Positions 9,159-18,907 of a DNA stretch of 48,112 nucleotides are shown in pieces. The notes under the pieces are model-generated. The model was not told the DNA's origin. It saw nothing but the letters and a program-made list of their open reading frames with translations, and did not search any database. Within the stretch, counting starts at the first letter, position 1. Each line of letters starts with the position of its first letter. A program made the position numbers and the translations under genes. The stretch is from Burkholderiaceae bacterium. Lineage in GTDB: Bacteria; Pseudomonadota; Gammaproteobacteria; Burkholderiales; Burkholderiaceae_C. The stretch lies in the NCBI GenBank assembly GCA_016790515.1, contig JAEUOY010000023.1, positions 1 through 48,112 on the forward strand, given 5' to 3'.

Positions 9159-10514
9159 ATGGCTTCCACCCTTTCCGACCGCCTGTCGCGCCTCGTCAAG
9201 ACGATGCGCGGCCAGGCCCGCATCACCGAGGCCAACGTCGGCGACATGCTGCGCGAGGTGCGCATGGCGCTGCTGGAGGCCGACGTGGCGCTGCCGGTCG
9301 TGCGCGACTTCATCGCCCGCGTCAAGGACAAGGCGCTGGGCACCGAGGTGGTGGGTTCGCTCAACCCCGGCCAGGCGCTGGTGGGGGTGGTGCACAAGGA
9401 GCTCGGCCGCACGATGGGCGAGGGCATCTCCGACATCAACCTGGCGACCCAGCCGCCGGCGGTGATCCTGATGGCCGGCCTGCAGGGCGCGGGCAAGACC
9501 ACCACCACCGCCAAGCTGGCCAAGCACCTGATCGACAAGCGCCGGAAGAAGGTGCTGACGGTGTCGGGCGACGTGTACCGACCGGCCGCCATCGAGCAGC
9601 TGAAGATGGTGACCCGCCAGGCCGGTGCCGAGTGGTTCCCGTCGGCACCCGACCAGAAGCCGCACGACATCGCGCTGGCCGCGCTCGACCATGCGAAGCG
9701 CCACTATTTCGACGTGCTGCTGGTCGACACCGCCGGCCGGCTGGCGATCGACGAGGCGCTGATGGCCGAGATCCGCGACCTGCACGCCGTGCTGAAGCCG
9801 GTCGAGACGCTGTTCGTCGTCGACGCGATGCAGGGCCAGGACGCGGTCAACACCGCCAAGGCCTTCAAGGAGGCGCTGCCGCTGACCGGCATCGTGCTGA
9901 CCAAGCTCGACGGCGATTCGCGCGGCGGTGCGGCGCTGTCGGTGCGCGCGATCACCGGCGCGCCGATCAAGTTCGCCGGCGTGTCCGAGAAGATCGACGG
10001 GCTGGAGGTGTTCGACGCCGAGCGCCACGCCGGCCGCGTGCTGGGCATGGGCGACATCGTCGCGCTGGTCGAACAGGTGCAGGGCAGCGTCGACCTCGGG
10101 GCGGCGCAGAAGCTGGCCGACAAGGTCAAGGCGGGCGACTCCTTCGACCTGAACGACTTCCTGCTGCAGCTCTCGCAGATGAAGAAGATGGGCGGCCTGT
10201 CCGGGCTGATGGACAAGCTGCCCAGCCAGTTGACCGCCAAGGCCGGCAACGTCGACATGGACAAGGCCGAGCGCGACGTGCGCCGGATGGAAGGCATCAT
10301 CCTGTCGATGACCCCGCTCGAGCGCCGCAAGCCCGAGCTGCTGAAGGCCAGCCGCAAGCGCCGCATCGCTGCCGGCGCCGGGGTTCAGGTGCAGGAAGTC
10401 AACCGCCTCTTGAACCAGTTCGAGCAGATGCAGGGCATGATGAAGAAGATGAAGGGCGGCGGCCTGATGAAGATGATGAAGCGCATGGGCGGCATGAAGG
10501 GGCTGATGGGCTAG
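9159..10514 (+). CDS. ffh: Signal recognition particle protein Ffh
   Basis: GTPase that binds 4.5S RNA and signal sequences and delivers ribosomes to FtsY; 451 residues. The N domain is at 1 to about 90. The G domain has its P-loop near residue 107 (GLQGAGKTTTTAKL), DTAGR and TKLDGDSRGG. The C-terminal M domain is methionine-rich (EQMQGMMKKMKGGGLMKMM), as needed for signal-peptide binding. The start at MASTLSDRLSRL matches the family N-terminus; no good ribosome site precedes it. Only 52 bp separate it from the divergent membrane protein, with a possible -10 TAGAAT at 9098-9103. Its TAG stop shares the four bases CTAG with the stop of the convergent PEP-CTERM gene. Confidence 0.96.
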   Translation: MASTLSDRLSRLVKTMRGQARITEANVGDMLREVRMALLEADVALPVVRDFIARVKDKALGTEVVGSLNPGQALVGVVHKELGRTMGEGISDINLATQPPAVILMAGLQGAGKTTTTAKLAKHLIDKRRKKVLTVSGDVYRPAAIEQLKMVTRQAGAEWFPSAPDQKPHDIALAALDHAKRHYFDVLLVDTAGRLAIDEALMAEIRDLHAVLKPVETLFVVDAMQGQDAVNTAKAFKEALPLTGIVLTKLDGDSRGGAALSVRAITGAPIKFAGVSEKIDGLEVFDAERHAGRVLGMGDIVALVEQVQGSVDLGAAQKLADKVKAGDSFDLNDFLLQLSQMKKMGGLSGLMDKLPSQLTAKAGNVDMDKAERDVRRMEGIILSMTPLERRKPELLKASRKRRIAAGAGVQVQEVNRLLNQFEQMQGMMKKMKGGGLMKMMKRMGGMKGLMG

Positions 10515-11779
10515 GCCCGGCCCGAGCGAGCCGGCCTTCGCTTTCCACGCCGCCCGAGGAAGACCAGCACCGCCAGAGCCACCAGCACGCAGGCCAGCGT
10601 GGCGGGCTCGGGCACCTCGTGGCGGTCCGTGGGTGCGACGCGCGCCGCCGAGCGGGTCCGGACGCCCGACGGACCCGATCGGCCGGCCAGCGCCGCCACT
10701 TCCGCGCTGCGCAGGGCGAAGCCGTCGGACAGGTCGTTCAGGGTCGCCACGACGAAGCGGCGCGACGCTGCGGCGGGGCCCGCAGCGGCAGGATCGGCGA
10801 GGGCGAAGGCGACACCGGCCAGGTCGGCGCTGCGCTGCGCCAGCACCGCGGCCAGGCGGGCCTGCAGGCCGCGCTCGCCCAGCGCGACGAGCACCGACAC
10901 ATTGCCGCAGACATCGGGCACCATCACCGAATGGCGGCGGCCCTGATGGTCGAACGCCTCGTACAGGTCGGCCGCCTCGGCGTGGCCGGCAGCGAAGTTC
11001 ACGCGCGATTGCAGGCACATCGTGCGGCCGAAGCTCAGCGCGACCGCGCCCGGATCGAAGCGGCGGCCATCGTCCAGCACACGGATCGAGCCGGTGCGGA
11101 TTTCCAGCCTCCCTGCGACCCGCCCCGCCCGCCGAAGCGCGGCGATCTCCTGCACCGTCTCGGGCGGCAACCCGGCCGCGGTCAGGGCCTGTTCGGTGCT
11201 GCCCTGGTACGGGTTGCGGCCGGGCTGGCCCCAGGCGCAGGCCCGGCGCAGCGACAGCGGGCGGCCGGAGGCGCCGGTGGCTGCAGGCGCGGCCGCTGCG
11301 AGCGGCGGGTCGACGTCGTCCGCCATCGGCCGCCGCGCCTCGTGCGGCAGCGGCAGCCCGTCATGGCTGACACCGGGCGCCACCGCCGCAGCGGCCCGCG
11401 GGCCGGCGAGCGCGCCCAGCGCGACCAGGGCCACCACCAGCAGTGGAACGGCGATCGCCACCAGCGCGGTGGCAGCGGCGGCGATGCGACGCAGCATCGC
11501 CGGCACCGCCCGCCCCTGCGGTGCCGATGATCGCCGTCGCCGCTGCCGCGGCCGCTGCAGCAGACCCTGCCAGCCGCACCCGGCAGCCCGGCAGCGGTAG
11601 CGCCGCCGGCCGCGGCCCGCCGCGTCGGCGCGGTCCTCGGGCCGGCGGCGGATGCGGCGCAACTCGGCATGGCAGCCTGGGCAGCGCAACGCAGCGGATG
11701 GTTGAAGGGGTTCGGGCACGTCGGCGGAGGCGGCGGATGGACCGATCGACTGCCCGCCGCCGGCCCGGCGGCAGGGCAC
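10511..11779 (-). CDS. PEP-CTERM sorting-domain protein with N-terminal zinc-ribbon-like segment; start uncertain
   Basis: Up to 422 residues. The C-terminus is a clear PEP-CTERM signal: VPEP at 389-392, a hydrophobic helix, then a basic tail (GRRGKRRPAR). It predicts export and sorting by an exosortase, none of which is encoded here. The middle has conserved-looking text (LSFGRTMCLQSRVNF, RRHSVMVPDVCGNVSVL) resembling the MHFG-type PEP-CTERM proteins; that label is tentative. From the GTG at 11779 the frame also encodes CPGC and CRAAGCGW (Cys33, 36, 63, 68), a zinc-ribbon-like pattern, before a hydrophobic helix at about 97-120. If translation starts at the ATG for Met95 (11497), the helix becomes an ordinary signal peptide and the product is 328 residues. 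Confidence 0.75.
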   Translation of the reverse strand: MPCRRAGGGQSIGPSAASADVPEPLQPSAALRCPGCHAELRRIRRRPEDRADAAGRGRRRYRCRAAGCGWQGLLQRPRQRRRRSSAPQGRAVPAMLRRIAAAATALVAIAVPLLVVALVALGALAGPRAAAAVAPGVSHDGLPLPHEARRPMADDVDPPLAAAAPAATGASGRPLSLRRACAWGQPGRNPYQGSTEQALTAAGLPPETVQEIAALRRAGRVAGRLEIRTGSIRVLDDGRRFDPGAVALSFGRTMCLQSRVNFAAGHAEAADLYEAFDHQGRRHSVMVPDVCGNVSVLVALGERGLQARLAAVLAQRSADLAGVAFALADPAAAGPAAASRRFVVATLNDLSDGFALRSAEVAALAGRSGPSGVRTRSAARVAPTDRHEVPEPATLACVLVALAVLVFLGRRGKRRPARSGRA

Positions 11780-11939
11780 GCGGGCGGACCGAGCCCGCCT
11801 GACCCGTTATCGGCCGACGCCCCCGCCCGGCGCAGGCATTTGTGCACGCCGTCCGCGGCGCCCTGAACGCATCGTCCGGCCCCTGCGGCCGGCAAGGCCA
11901 GCCGCCGCCGCCCAGGACGGGGCCGCGGCGACGCCGGCC

Positions 11940-13064
11940 TCAGGCCAGCAAGGCCTGGGCGAACTCGCGCGCGTCGAAGGTCTGCAGGTCCTCGAGCTTC
12001 TCGCCGACGCCGATGAAGTACACCGGCACCGGGCGCTCGCGCGCGATGGCGGCCAGCACGCCGCCCTTGGCGGTGCCGTCGAGCTTGGTGACGATCAGCC
12101 CGCTGAGGCCCAGCGCGTCGTCGAAGGCCTTCACCTGCGTCAGCGCGTTCTGGCCGGTGTTGCCGTCGACGACCAGCAGCACCTCGTGCGGCGCGCTGGC
12201 CTCGGCCTTGGTGATCACGCGCTTGACCTTCTTCAGCTCCTCCATCAGGTGCAGCTGGGTCGGCAGGCGGCCGGCCGTGTCGGCGATCACGACGTCGCGG
12301 CCGCGTGCCTTGCCGGCGCTGACCGCGTCGAAGGCCACCGCGGCCGGGTCGGCGCCTTCCTGGCTGACGATCTCGACGCGGTTGCGGTCGGCCCAGATCG
12401 CCAGCTGCTCGCGCGCCGCGGCGCGGAAGGTGTCGGCCGCGGCCAGCAGCACGGTCTGCTCGGCATCGGCCAGGTGGCGGGTGAGCTTGCCGATGCTGGT
12501 GGTCTTGCCGGCGCCGTTGACGCCCACCACCATCATCACGGTGGGCTGGAAACGGCCGACGACCAGCGGCTTCTGCAGCGGCGACAGCAGCTCGGCCAGG
12601 GCGTCGGCGAGCAGGCCCTTCACGACGGCCGGGTCGGTCGCCTTGGCCTCCTTGACGCGCCGCTTTAGGTCGCTCAGCAGGAACTCGGTGGCCTTGACGC
12701 CGGTATCGGCCATCAGCAGCGCCGCCTCGAGCTCCTCGTACAGCGCGTCGTCGATCTGGGTGCCGGTGAAGACCTGGGCGATGCTGCTGCCGGTCTTGCG
12801 CAGACCGTTGCGCAGCTTGTCGAGCCAGCTCTGGCGGCCGGTCGCGGGCGCTTCGGCGACCGCCGGCGGGACGGCGGCCGGTGCCCCGCCGAGCCTGCCC
12901 ACCGTGCTCTTCCACCAGCCGCCGGCCGGTTCGCTCGACTCGGGCGCGGGCGCGGGCGCAGCCAGCGCTTCGGCGATCGGTGGCGTCGCGGCGGGAGCGG
13001 CCTGGGTCGTGTCGGGCGGTGCGACGGCCGGCGGTGCGGCCTTCTTCTTGAAGAAGCTGAACAT
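11940..13064 (-). CDS. ftsY: Signal recognition particle receptor FtsY
   Basis: Membrane-associated SRP receptor GTPase, partner of the Ffh encoded 1.4 kb away; 374 residues. It begins MFSFFKKKAAPP, the basic/aromatic membrane-targeting start typical of FtsY. An Ala/Pro-rich acidic A domain follows to about residue 75, then the N domain and the G domain with GVNGAGKTTS (about 180-189), the RQLAIWA-type region, DTAGRLPTQ and TKLDGTAKGG. The C-terminus GVGEKLEDLQTFDAREFAQALLA is complete. The gene is divergent from the Met tRNA promoter. The 160 bp between its stop and the PEP-CTERM gene hold nothing I could identify. Confidence 0.96.
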   Translation of the reverse strand: MFSFFKKKAAPPAVAPPDTTQAAPAATPPIAEALAAPAPAPESSEPAGGWWKSTVGRLGGAPAAVPPAVAEAPATGRQSWLDKLRNGLRKTGSSIAQVFTGTQIDDALYEELEAALLMADTGVKATEFLLSDLKRRVKEAKATDPAVVKGLLADALAELLSPLQKPLVVGRFQPTVMMVVGVNGAGKTTSIGKLTRHLADAEQTVLLAAADTFRAAAREQLAIWADRNRVEIVSQEGADPAAVAFDAVSAGKARGRDVVIADTAGRLPTQLHLMEELKKVKRVITKAEASAPHEVLLVVDGNTGQNALTQVKAFDDALGLSGLIVTKLDGTAKGGVLAAIARERPVPVYFIGVGEKLEDLQTFDAREFAQALLA

Positions 13065-13088
13065 GGGTGATCGGTTGGGAGCGGCCTG

Positions 13089-13117
13089 CAAGCCCGCGGG
13101 AAAGTGGCCGCTATAAT
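13089..13117 (+). promoter_or_regulatory. Promoter of the Met tRNA
   Basis: A perfect TATAAT lies at 13112-13117. The -35 region (about 13089-13094) is poor. The bases after the -10 (CGCGGG) form the GC-rich discriminator usual for stable-RNA promoters under stringent control. The start would be around 13124, a few bases before the mature tRNA. Confidence 0.6.
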
Positions 13118-13128
13118 CGCGGGCTCGT

Positions 13129-13205
<77 letters not shown>

Positions 13206-13214
13206 CCCCATCCC

Positions 13215-13250
13215 AGGCCCTTGCCGGTTCGTCGCCGCCAAGGGCCTTTT
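13215..13250 (+). terminator. Rho-independent terminator after the Met tRNA
   Basis: A perfect 9-bp stem, AGGCCCTTG (13215-13223) and CAAGGGCCT (13239-13247), with a 15-nt loop, is followed by a short T run (13247-13250). It starts 10 bases after the tRNA CCA. Confidence 0.82.
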
Positions 13251-13319
13251 CATGTCAGGCGGCGTTGCCGGCCCCGATCGATCTGCGACGATCCAGGTTC
13301 GACCGGAGGACAGACCACC

Positions 13320-15344
13320 ATGAGCGACCACCAGGCCACCGCCGAACTGCTGGCTGCCTTGCGCAGCTTCGAGCACGGCAAGATCGTCAAGGCCCGCGAG
13401 GCAGTGCAGCTGGTGCGCGACGGCGACACCGTCGGCACCAGCGGCTTCGTCGGCATCGGCTTCGCCGAGAACCTGGCGGTGGCGCTCGAAGCGCGCTTCC
13501 TCGACACCGCGAGGGACGACCCGCAGGGCATCGGCAAGCCGCGCGCCCTGACGCTGGTCTACGCCGCCGGCCAGGGCGACGGCAAGGACCGCGGGCTGAA
13601 CCACTTCGGCCACCCGGGCATGGTCAGGCGCGTCGTCGGCGGCCACTGGGGCCTGGTGCCCAAGCTGCAGGCGCTGGCGGTGGCCAACCAGATCGAGGCC
13701 TACAACCTGCCGCAGGGCGTGATCACCCACCTGTTGCGCGACATCGCCGCGGGCAAGCCCGGGCACCTGTCGCGCGTCGGCCTGGGCACCTTCGTCGACC
13801 CGCGGCACGGCGGCGGCAGGATCAACGAGCGCAGCACCGAAGCCCTGGTCGAACTGATGACGGTGGGCGGCCAGGAGGTCCTGTTCTACAAGGCCTTCCC
13901 GATCGACGTCGCGCTGGTGCGCGGCACCAGCGCCGACCCCGACGGCAACATCACGATGGAGCGCGAGGCGCTGACCCTCGAGAGCCTGTCGCTGGCGATG
14001 GCCGCGCGCAACTCGGGCGGCATCGTGATCGTGCAGGTCGAGCGCATCGTCGAGCGCGGCTCGCTGTCGTCGCGCCAGGTCAAGATCCCCGGCATCCTGG
14101 TCGACTGCGTGGTCGTCGCCGAGAAGCCCGAGTACCACATGCAGACCTTCATCGAGCCCTACAGCGCGGCGTTCGCGGGCGAGATCCGGGTGCCGATGAA
14201 CAGCCTGGCGCCGATGGCGATGGGCGACCGCAAGATCATCGCCCGCCGCGCCGCGATGGAGCTGAAGCCCAACGCGGTGGTCAACCTGGGCATCGGCATG
14301 CCCGAGGGCGTGGCCGAGGTCGCCGCCGAGGAGCGCATCACCGACCTGATCACGCTGACCGCCGAGCCCGGCGTGGTCGGCGGCGTTCCCGCCGGCGGGC
14401 TGAACTTCGGCGCCGCGACCAATGCGCAGGCGATCATCGACCAGCCCTACCAGTTCGACTTCTACGACGGCGGCGGGCTCGACATCGCGGTGCTCGGGCT
14501 GGCCCAGGCCGATGCCCAGGGCAACCTGAACGTCTCGAAGTTCGGCCCCCGGCTGGCCGGCGCCGGCGGCTTCATCAACATCAGCCAGAACGCCAAGGCG
14601 GTGGTGTTCTGCGGCACCTTCACCGCCGGCGGGCTGAGGGTGGCGGTGCAGGACGGGCAGCTGCGCATCCTGCAGGAGGGCAAGTCGCGCAAGTTCGTGC
14701 AGCAGGTCGAGCACCGCAGCTTCTCGGGCGAGGTCGCCTGGCAGCGCCGCCAGCCGGTGCTGTACGTCACCGAGCGCTGCGTGTTCCGGCTCGGCGACGG
14801 CGCCCTGGACCTGATCGAGATCGCGCCGGGCATCGATCTGGAACGCGACATCCTGGCGCAGATGGACTTCGCGCCACGCCTGCCGGCGCCGCCCCGGCTG
14901 ATGGATCCACGGCTGTTCGGCGGCGAGCCGATGGGGCTGCGCGATCGGCTGCTCGAGATCCCGCTGGCGCGCCGGCTGAGCTACGACGCCGACCTCAACG
15001 CGCTGTTCATCAACTTCGAGCGGCTGCAGGTGCGCACGCCGCAGGACGTCGAGGCCATCGGACGAGAGGTCGCGCGCAAGCTCGAGGGCATCGGCCGCAA
15101 GGTCTACGCGATCGTCAACTACGACGACTTCAGCATCGCCCCCGAGCTGGTGGACCCCTACGCGGCAATGGTCCAGAGCCTGCTCGAGACCCACTACTGG
15201 AACGTCACGCGCTACACCACCTCCGGCTTCCTGCGGCTGAAGCTGGGCGACGCGCTGCAGAAGCGCGGCGTCGCGCCGCACATCTACGAGTCGTCCGACG
15301 AGGCGCTGAAGCACCTGCGCGAGCTCGAGGACAGCGGCGGCTAA
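13320..15344 (+). CDS. Acyl-CoA:carboxylate CoA-transferase (family I) with C-terminal extension
   Basis: 674 residues. Two tandem family I CoA-transferase halves (propionate/acetoacetate CoA-transferase type) are seen: the N-terminal half with [20 protein letters not shown], and the second half with [13 protein letters not shown] followed by the predicted covalent Glu349 ([12 protein letters not shown]). The enzyme should move CoA between acyl-CoA and free acids through a glutamyl-CoA intermediate. About 150 further residues (roughly 525-674; [30 protein letters not shown]) follow, beyond the 520 or so of classical Pct enzymes. GGAGGA at 13305-13310 fixes the ATG at 13320. The natural substrate cannot be read from sequence. 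Confidence 0.85.
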   Translation: MSDHQATAELLAALRSFEHGKIVKAREAVQLVRDGDTVGTSGFVGIGFAENLAVALEARFLDTARDDPQGIGKPRALTLVYAAGQGDGKDRGLNHFGHPGMVRRVVGGHWGLVPKLQALAVANQIEAYNLPQGVITHLLRDIAAGKPGHLSRVGLGTFVDPRHGGGRINERSTEALVELMTVGGQEVLFYKAFPIDVALVRGTSADPDGNITMEREALTLESLSLAMAARNSGGIVIVQVERIVERGSLSSRQVKIPGILVDCVVVAEKPEYHMQTFIEPYSAAFAGEIRVPMNSLAPMAMGDRKIIARRAAMELKPNAVVNLGIGMPEGVAEVAAEERITDLITLTAEPGVVGGVPAGGLNFGAATNAQAIIDQPYQFDFYDGGGLDIAVLGLAQADAQGNLNVSKFGPRLAGAGGFINISQNAKAVVFCGTFTAGGLRVAVQDGQLRILQEGKSRKFVQQVEHRSFSGEVAWQRRQPVLYVTERCVFRLGDGALDLIEIAPGIDLERDILAQMDFAPRLPAPPRLMDPRLFGGEPMGLRDRLLEIPLARRLSYDADLNALFINFERLQVRTPQDVEAIGREVARKLEGIGRKVYAIVNYDDFSIAPELVDPYAAMVQSLLETHYWNVTRYTTSGFLRLKLGDALQKRGVAPHIYESSDEALKHLRELEDSGG

Positions 15345-15385
15345 AATTCACCGTTTCGCCCCACCACAGCCGCTGGATCCACACC

Positions 15386-15766
15386 ATGTTCCGCTGTGCC
15401 CTGCTGGCCGTGTTCGGCCTGTCGCTGGCCGCTGCCGCGCCGGCCCAGACCTCGCGCCCGTTCCCGGCCAACGCGCTGCGCGGCACGCTGATGGTCGTGC
15501 AGCCGCCCGAGGTGCAGCTCAACGGCCAGGCCGCGCGGCTGTCGCCCGGCTCGCGCATCCGCGGTGCCGACAACATGGTGTACCTGTCGGGCGCGCTGGT
15601 CGGCCACAAGCTGCTCGTGCACTACACGCTCGAACCCAGCGGCCTGGTGCACGACGTGTGGATCCTGACCCCCGAAGAGGCCGCCCGCAAGCCCTGGCCG
15701 GCCACGCCCGACGAGGCCCGGCGCTGGCAGTTCAGCCCCGCCGCGCAGACCTGGACGAAACCCTGA
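15386..15766 (+). CDS. Hypothetical exported protein upstream of miaB
   Basis: 126 residues. A signal peptide is clear ([21 protein letters not shown], cleavage after about APAQ). The mature part ([40 protein letters not shown]) looks like a small beta-rich periplasmic domain, and no family is assigned. It lies 41 bp after the CoA-transferase gene and 7 bp before miaB, so co-transcription with miaB is likely. The ATG at 15386 is the only start that includes the whole signal peptide. Confidence 0.7.
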   Translation: MFRCALLAVFGLSLAAAAPAQTSRPFPANALRGTLMVVQPPEVQLNGQAARLSPGSRIRGADNMVYLSGALVGHKLLVHYTLEPSGLVHDVWILTPEEAARKPWPATPDEARRWQFSPAAQTWTKP

Positions 15767-15773
15767 GACCGCC

Positions 15774-17135
15774 ATGACCAAGAAGGTCTACATCCGCAGC
15801 TTCGGCTGCCAGATGAACGAATACGACGCCGACAAGATGGCCGACGTGATGCGCGTGGCCGACGGCTACGAGCCGACCAGCGACCCCGAGCAGGCCGACC
15901 TGATCCTGTTCAACACCTGCTCGGTACGCGAGAAGGCGCAGGAAAAGGTGTTCTCCGACCTCGGCCGCGTCAAGCACCTGAAGGCGCGCGGCGTGATGAT
16001 CGGCGTCGGCGGCTGCGTCGCCAGCCAGGAAGGCGCGGCGATCATCGAGCGCGCGCCCTATGTCGACGTGGTGTTCGGCCCGCAGACGCTGCACCGCCTG
16101 CCGCAGCTGCTGTCCGACCGGCGCCGGCAGGGCCGGGCCCAGGTCGACATCAGCTTCCCCGAGATCGAGAAGTTCGACCACCTGCCGCCGGCAAAGGTGA
16201 CCGGGGCCTCGGCCTTCGTCTCGATCATGGAAGGCTGCAGCAAGTACTGCTCGTACTGCGTCGTGCCCTACACCCGCGGCGAGGAGATGCACCGGCCGTT
16301 CGAGGACGTGCTGGTCGAGGTGGCCGGCCTGGCCGACCAGGGTGTCAAGGAAGTGACGCTGCTCGGCCAGAACGTCAACGCATACCGCGGGCGGATGGGG
16401 AACGCGGGCGGCAGCGCGGACATCGCCGACTTCGCGCTGCTGCTGGAGTACCTGCACGAGGTCCCCGGCATCGAGCGCATCCGCTATACCACCAGCCACC
16501 CGAACGAGTTCACGCAGCGGCTGATCGACGCCTACGGCAGGCTGCCGAAGCTGGTCAACCATCTGCACCTGCCGGTGCAGCATGGCAGCGACCGCATCCT
16601 GATGGCGATGAAGCGCGGCTACACCGCCCTCGAGTACAAGAGCACGATCCGCAAGCTGCGCGCGCTGCGGCCCGACCTGAGCCTGTCGACCGACTTCATC
16701 GTCGGCTTCCCCTGCGAGACCGAGGACGACCACCAGAGGTCGCTGCGGCTGATCGAGGAGATCGGCTACGACGCGTCGTTCAGCTTCGTCTTCAGCCCGC
16801 GCCCCGGCACGCCGGCCGCCGCGCTGCACGACGACACGCCGCAGGCGCTGAAGCTCGAGCGGCTGCAGCAGTTGCAGGCGCTGATCGAACAGAACGTGCA
16901 GCGCATCAGCGCCGCCCGGGTCGGCACGGTGCAGCGCATCCTGGTCGAAGGCCCGAGCCGAAAGAGCGTCGCCGAACTGATGGGCCGCACCGAGTGCAAC
17001 CGCATCGTCAACTTCGACGGCGGGCCGGCGTCGGCCCGGCTGGTCGGGCAGATGATCGACGTGCGCATCACCCAGGCGCTGCCGCATTCGCTGCGCGCCG
17101 AAGTCCTGACGCAGGAAGCGACGCTGGCGGCCTGA
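15774..17135 (+). CDS. miaB: tRNA-2-methylthio-N6-dimethylallyladenosine synthase MiaB
   Basis: Radical SAM methylthiotransferase that converts i6A37 to ms2i6A37 in tRNAs; 453 residues. The N-terminal UPF0004 domain has the auxiliary-cluster cysteines Cys12 (GCQMN), Cys49 (NTCSVRE) and Cys81 (GGCVAS). The radical SAM cluster CxxxCxxC is Cys155, Cys159 and Cys162 ([10 protein letters not shown]). The C-terminal TRAM domain ([16 protein letters not shown]) is intact. It overlaps nothing and starts 7 bp after the exported protein gene. Confidence 0.96.
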   Translation: MTKKVYIRSFGCQMNEYDADKMADVMRVADGYEPTSDPEQADLILFNTCSVREKAQEKVFSDLGRVKHLKARGVMIGVGGCVASQEGAAIIERAPYVDVVFGPQTLHRLPQLLSDRRRQGRAQVDISFPEIEKFDHLPPAKVTGASAFVSIMEGCSKYCSYCVVPYTRGEEMHRPFEDVLVEVAGLADQGVKEVTLLGQNVNAYRGRMGNAGGSADIADFALLLEYLHEVPGIERIRYTTSHPNEFTQRLIDAYGRLPKLVNHLHLPVQHGSDRILMAMKRGYTALEYKSTIRKLRALRPDLSLSTDFIVGFPCETEDDHQRSLRLIEEIGYDASFSFVFSPRPGTPAAALHDDTPQALKLERLQQLQALIEQNVQRISAARVGTVQRILVEGPSRKSVAELMGRTECNRIVNFDGGPASARLVGQMIDVRITQALPHSLRAEVLTQEATLAA

Positions 17136-17138
17136 ACG

Positions 17139-17420
17139 TCAGCGGCGCCGCGCGCCGAATCCCGCCCACCACAGCGCCAGCGCGCAGGCCACGACCATCG
17201 CCGCGTAGGTGGCCATGCGGCCGTCGCGCCCGGTGATCACCAGGCCGCCCAGCAGCGCGACGGTCGACGCCAGCGCGCCCCAGCGGGCCAGGCGGCCGAA
17301 CGGCACGCTGGCCAGTTCACGCCGCCACAGGACCTTGACCATCGCCGCGGCGATCACGCCGAGCCCGAGACCGGGCGCCAGCAGGTTGAGCAGGTGCCAG
17401 AGCGCATCGACGGGACCCAT
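17139..17420 (-). CDS. Small hydrophobic membrane protein
   Basis: 93 residues from the ATG at 17420. Three hydrophobic segments are apparent (LLNLLAPGLGLGVIAAAMV, ALASTVALLGGLVITG, YAAMVVACALALWWAGF), with an Arg-rich end. No family is recognised. The reading frame extends further upstream to 17540, but that part is rich in Cys/Pro and would overlap the hemA promoter, so the later ATG is preferred. It is convergent with miaB (3 bp between stops) and divergent from hemA. Confidence 0.6.
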   Translation of the reverse strand: MGPVDALWHLLNLLAPGLGLGVIAAAMVKVLWRRELASVPFGRLARWGALASTVALLGGLVITGRDGRMATYAAMVVACALALWWAGFGARRR

Positions 17421-17508
17421 GTGTGTCAACCGGATTTGACAGTATTCGCGCGGTTGTGGTTGACTGGTGTCACCGCAGAACTGCATCGTGGGCTTGATGC
17501 AGAGCAAG

Positions 17509-17536
17509 TTCGACTTCGGCGGGCAAATTCTATAAT
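17509..17536 (+). promoter_or_regulatory. hemA promoter, predicted to give a leaderless mRNA
   Basis: A perfect TATAAT lies at 17531-17536 with TTCGAC at 17509-17514 (16-bp spacer). The hemA ATG begins at 17543, just seven bases after the -10, where transcription itself should start. The intervening bases TCAAAA contain no ribosome-binding sequence. Confidence 0.6.
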
Positions 17537-17542
17537 TCAAAA

Positions 17543-18844
17543 ATGAGTGTGTTCACCCTGGGCCTGAACCACACGACCGCGCCGCTGGATCTGCGCGGCC
17601 GTTTTGCGTTTGCGCCCGAACAGCTCTCGCCGGCGCTGCGGGGTTTCCGTGAACGGCTGATGCGCGCCTTGCCCGAAGCGGCGCTGCTGTCCACCTGCAA
17701 CCGCACCGAACTCTACGTGGCCGCCGAACCGACCCAGGTCAACGCGCTGGTGGCCCCGGCAATCGACTGGCTGGCCACGCAGGGCGGCGTGCCGGGCGAC
17801 CAGTTGCGCCACCACACCTACGTGCTCGAACAACGCGACGCCGCGCGCCACGCCTTCCGCGTCGCCTCGGGGCTCGATTCGATGGTGCTCGGCGAGCCGC
17901 AGATCCTCGGCCAGATGAAGCAGGCGGTGCGCGAGGCCGATGCTGCCGGCACGCTGGGCACCACGCTGCACCAGCTGTTCCAGCGCTCGTTCTCGGTCGC
18001 CAAGGACGTTCGCAGCTCGACCGAGATCGGCGCCCATTCGATCAGCATGGCGGCGGCGTCGGTGCGGCTGGCCGCCCAGCTGTTCGAGGACCTGCGCGAC
18101 ATCAGCATCCTGTTCGTCGGCGCCGGCGAGATGATCGAGCTGGTGGCCACTCACTTCGCCGCCCGCTCACCGCGGGCGATGGCGATCGCCAACCGCACGC
18201 TGGAGCGCGGCGAGAAGCTGGCTGGCCGCTTCGGCGGCCAGGCGCTGCGCCTGGCCGACCTGCCGCAGCGGCTGCACGAGTTCGACGCGATCGTCTCCTG
18301 CACCGCCAGCACGCTGCCGATCATCGGCCTCGGTGCGGTCAGGAGCGCGCTGAAGGCGCGCCGCCACCGGCCGATGTTCATGGTCGACCTGGCGGTGCCG
18401 CGCGACATCGAGCCCGAGGTCGCCACGCTGTCCGATGTCTACCTCTACACGGTGGACGATCTGTCGGCGGTGGTGCAGTCGGCCGGCGAGAAGCGGCAGG
18501 CCGCGGTGGCCCAGGCCGAGGCGATCATCGACGCCGGGGTGCAGAGCTTCGCCCACTGGCTGGACCAGCGCGCCACCGTGCCGCTGATCCAGGCGCTGCA
18601 TGCCCAGGCCGACGACTGGCGCGCGGCCGAGATCGCCCGCGCCCGCAGGCTGCTGGCCAGGGGCACCGACATCGACGGCGTGCTCGAGGCGCTGTCCAGG
18701 GGCCTGACCCAGAAGCTGCTGCACGGCGCGCTGGCCGAACTGCACGCCAGCGACGGCGAGGCCCGGCAGCAGATGGCGCAGACGGTGTCGCGCCTGTTCC
18801 TGCGGCAGACCGCCCGCAACCCGGCGGCGGACGACAACCCCTAG
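17543..18844 (+). CDS. hemA: Glutamyl-tRNA reductase
   Basis: First committed enzyme of the C5 haem pathway, reducing Glu-tRNA(Glu) to glutamate-1-semialdehyde with NADPH; 433 residues. The catalytic domain has the nucleophile Cys52 (STCNRTELY) and [13 protein letters not shown]. The NADPH domain follows ([28 protein letters not shown]), then the C-terminal dimerisation helix region. The N-terminus [18 protein letters not shown] is the standard family start, which fixes the ATG at 17543. That leaves essentially no 5' leader behind the promoter. prfA and prmC follow in the same direction, a classical hemA-prfA-prmC arrangement. Confidence 0.96.
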   Translation: MSVFTLGLNHTTAPLDLRGRFAFAPEQLSPALRGFRERLMRALPEAALLSTCNRTELYVAAEPTQVNALVAPAIDWLATQGGVPGDQLRHHTYVLEQRDAARHAFRVASGLDSMVLGEPQILGQMKQAVREADAAGTLGTTLHQLFQRSFSVAKDVRSSTEIGAHSISMAAASVRLAAQLFEDLRDISILFVGAGEMIELVATHFAARSPRAMAIANRTLERGEKLAGRFGGQALRLADLPQRLHEFDAIVSCTASTLPIIGLGAVRSALKARRHRPMFMVDLAVPRDIEPEVATLSDVYLYTVDDLSAVVQSAGEKRQAAVAQAEAIIDAGVQSFAHWLDQRATVPLIQALHAQADDWRAAEIARARRLLARGTDIDGVLEALSRGLTQKLLHGALAELHASDGEARQQMAQTVSRLFLRQTARNPAADDNP

Positions 18845-18907
18845 CTGCCCTGCCCGGGTCGCGCGCGGGCGCCGCATGCGCCGGCGTGCCGGCCTGCCCG
18901 CCTGCCG

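Noticed and set aside
17421-17540. N-terminal extension of the small membrane protein up to 17540
   Set aside because: The added residues are Cys/Pro-rich without family features and would overlap the hemA promoter; the ATG at 17420 gives a clean membrane protein.
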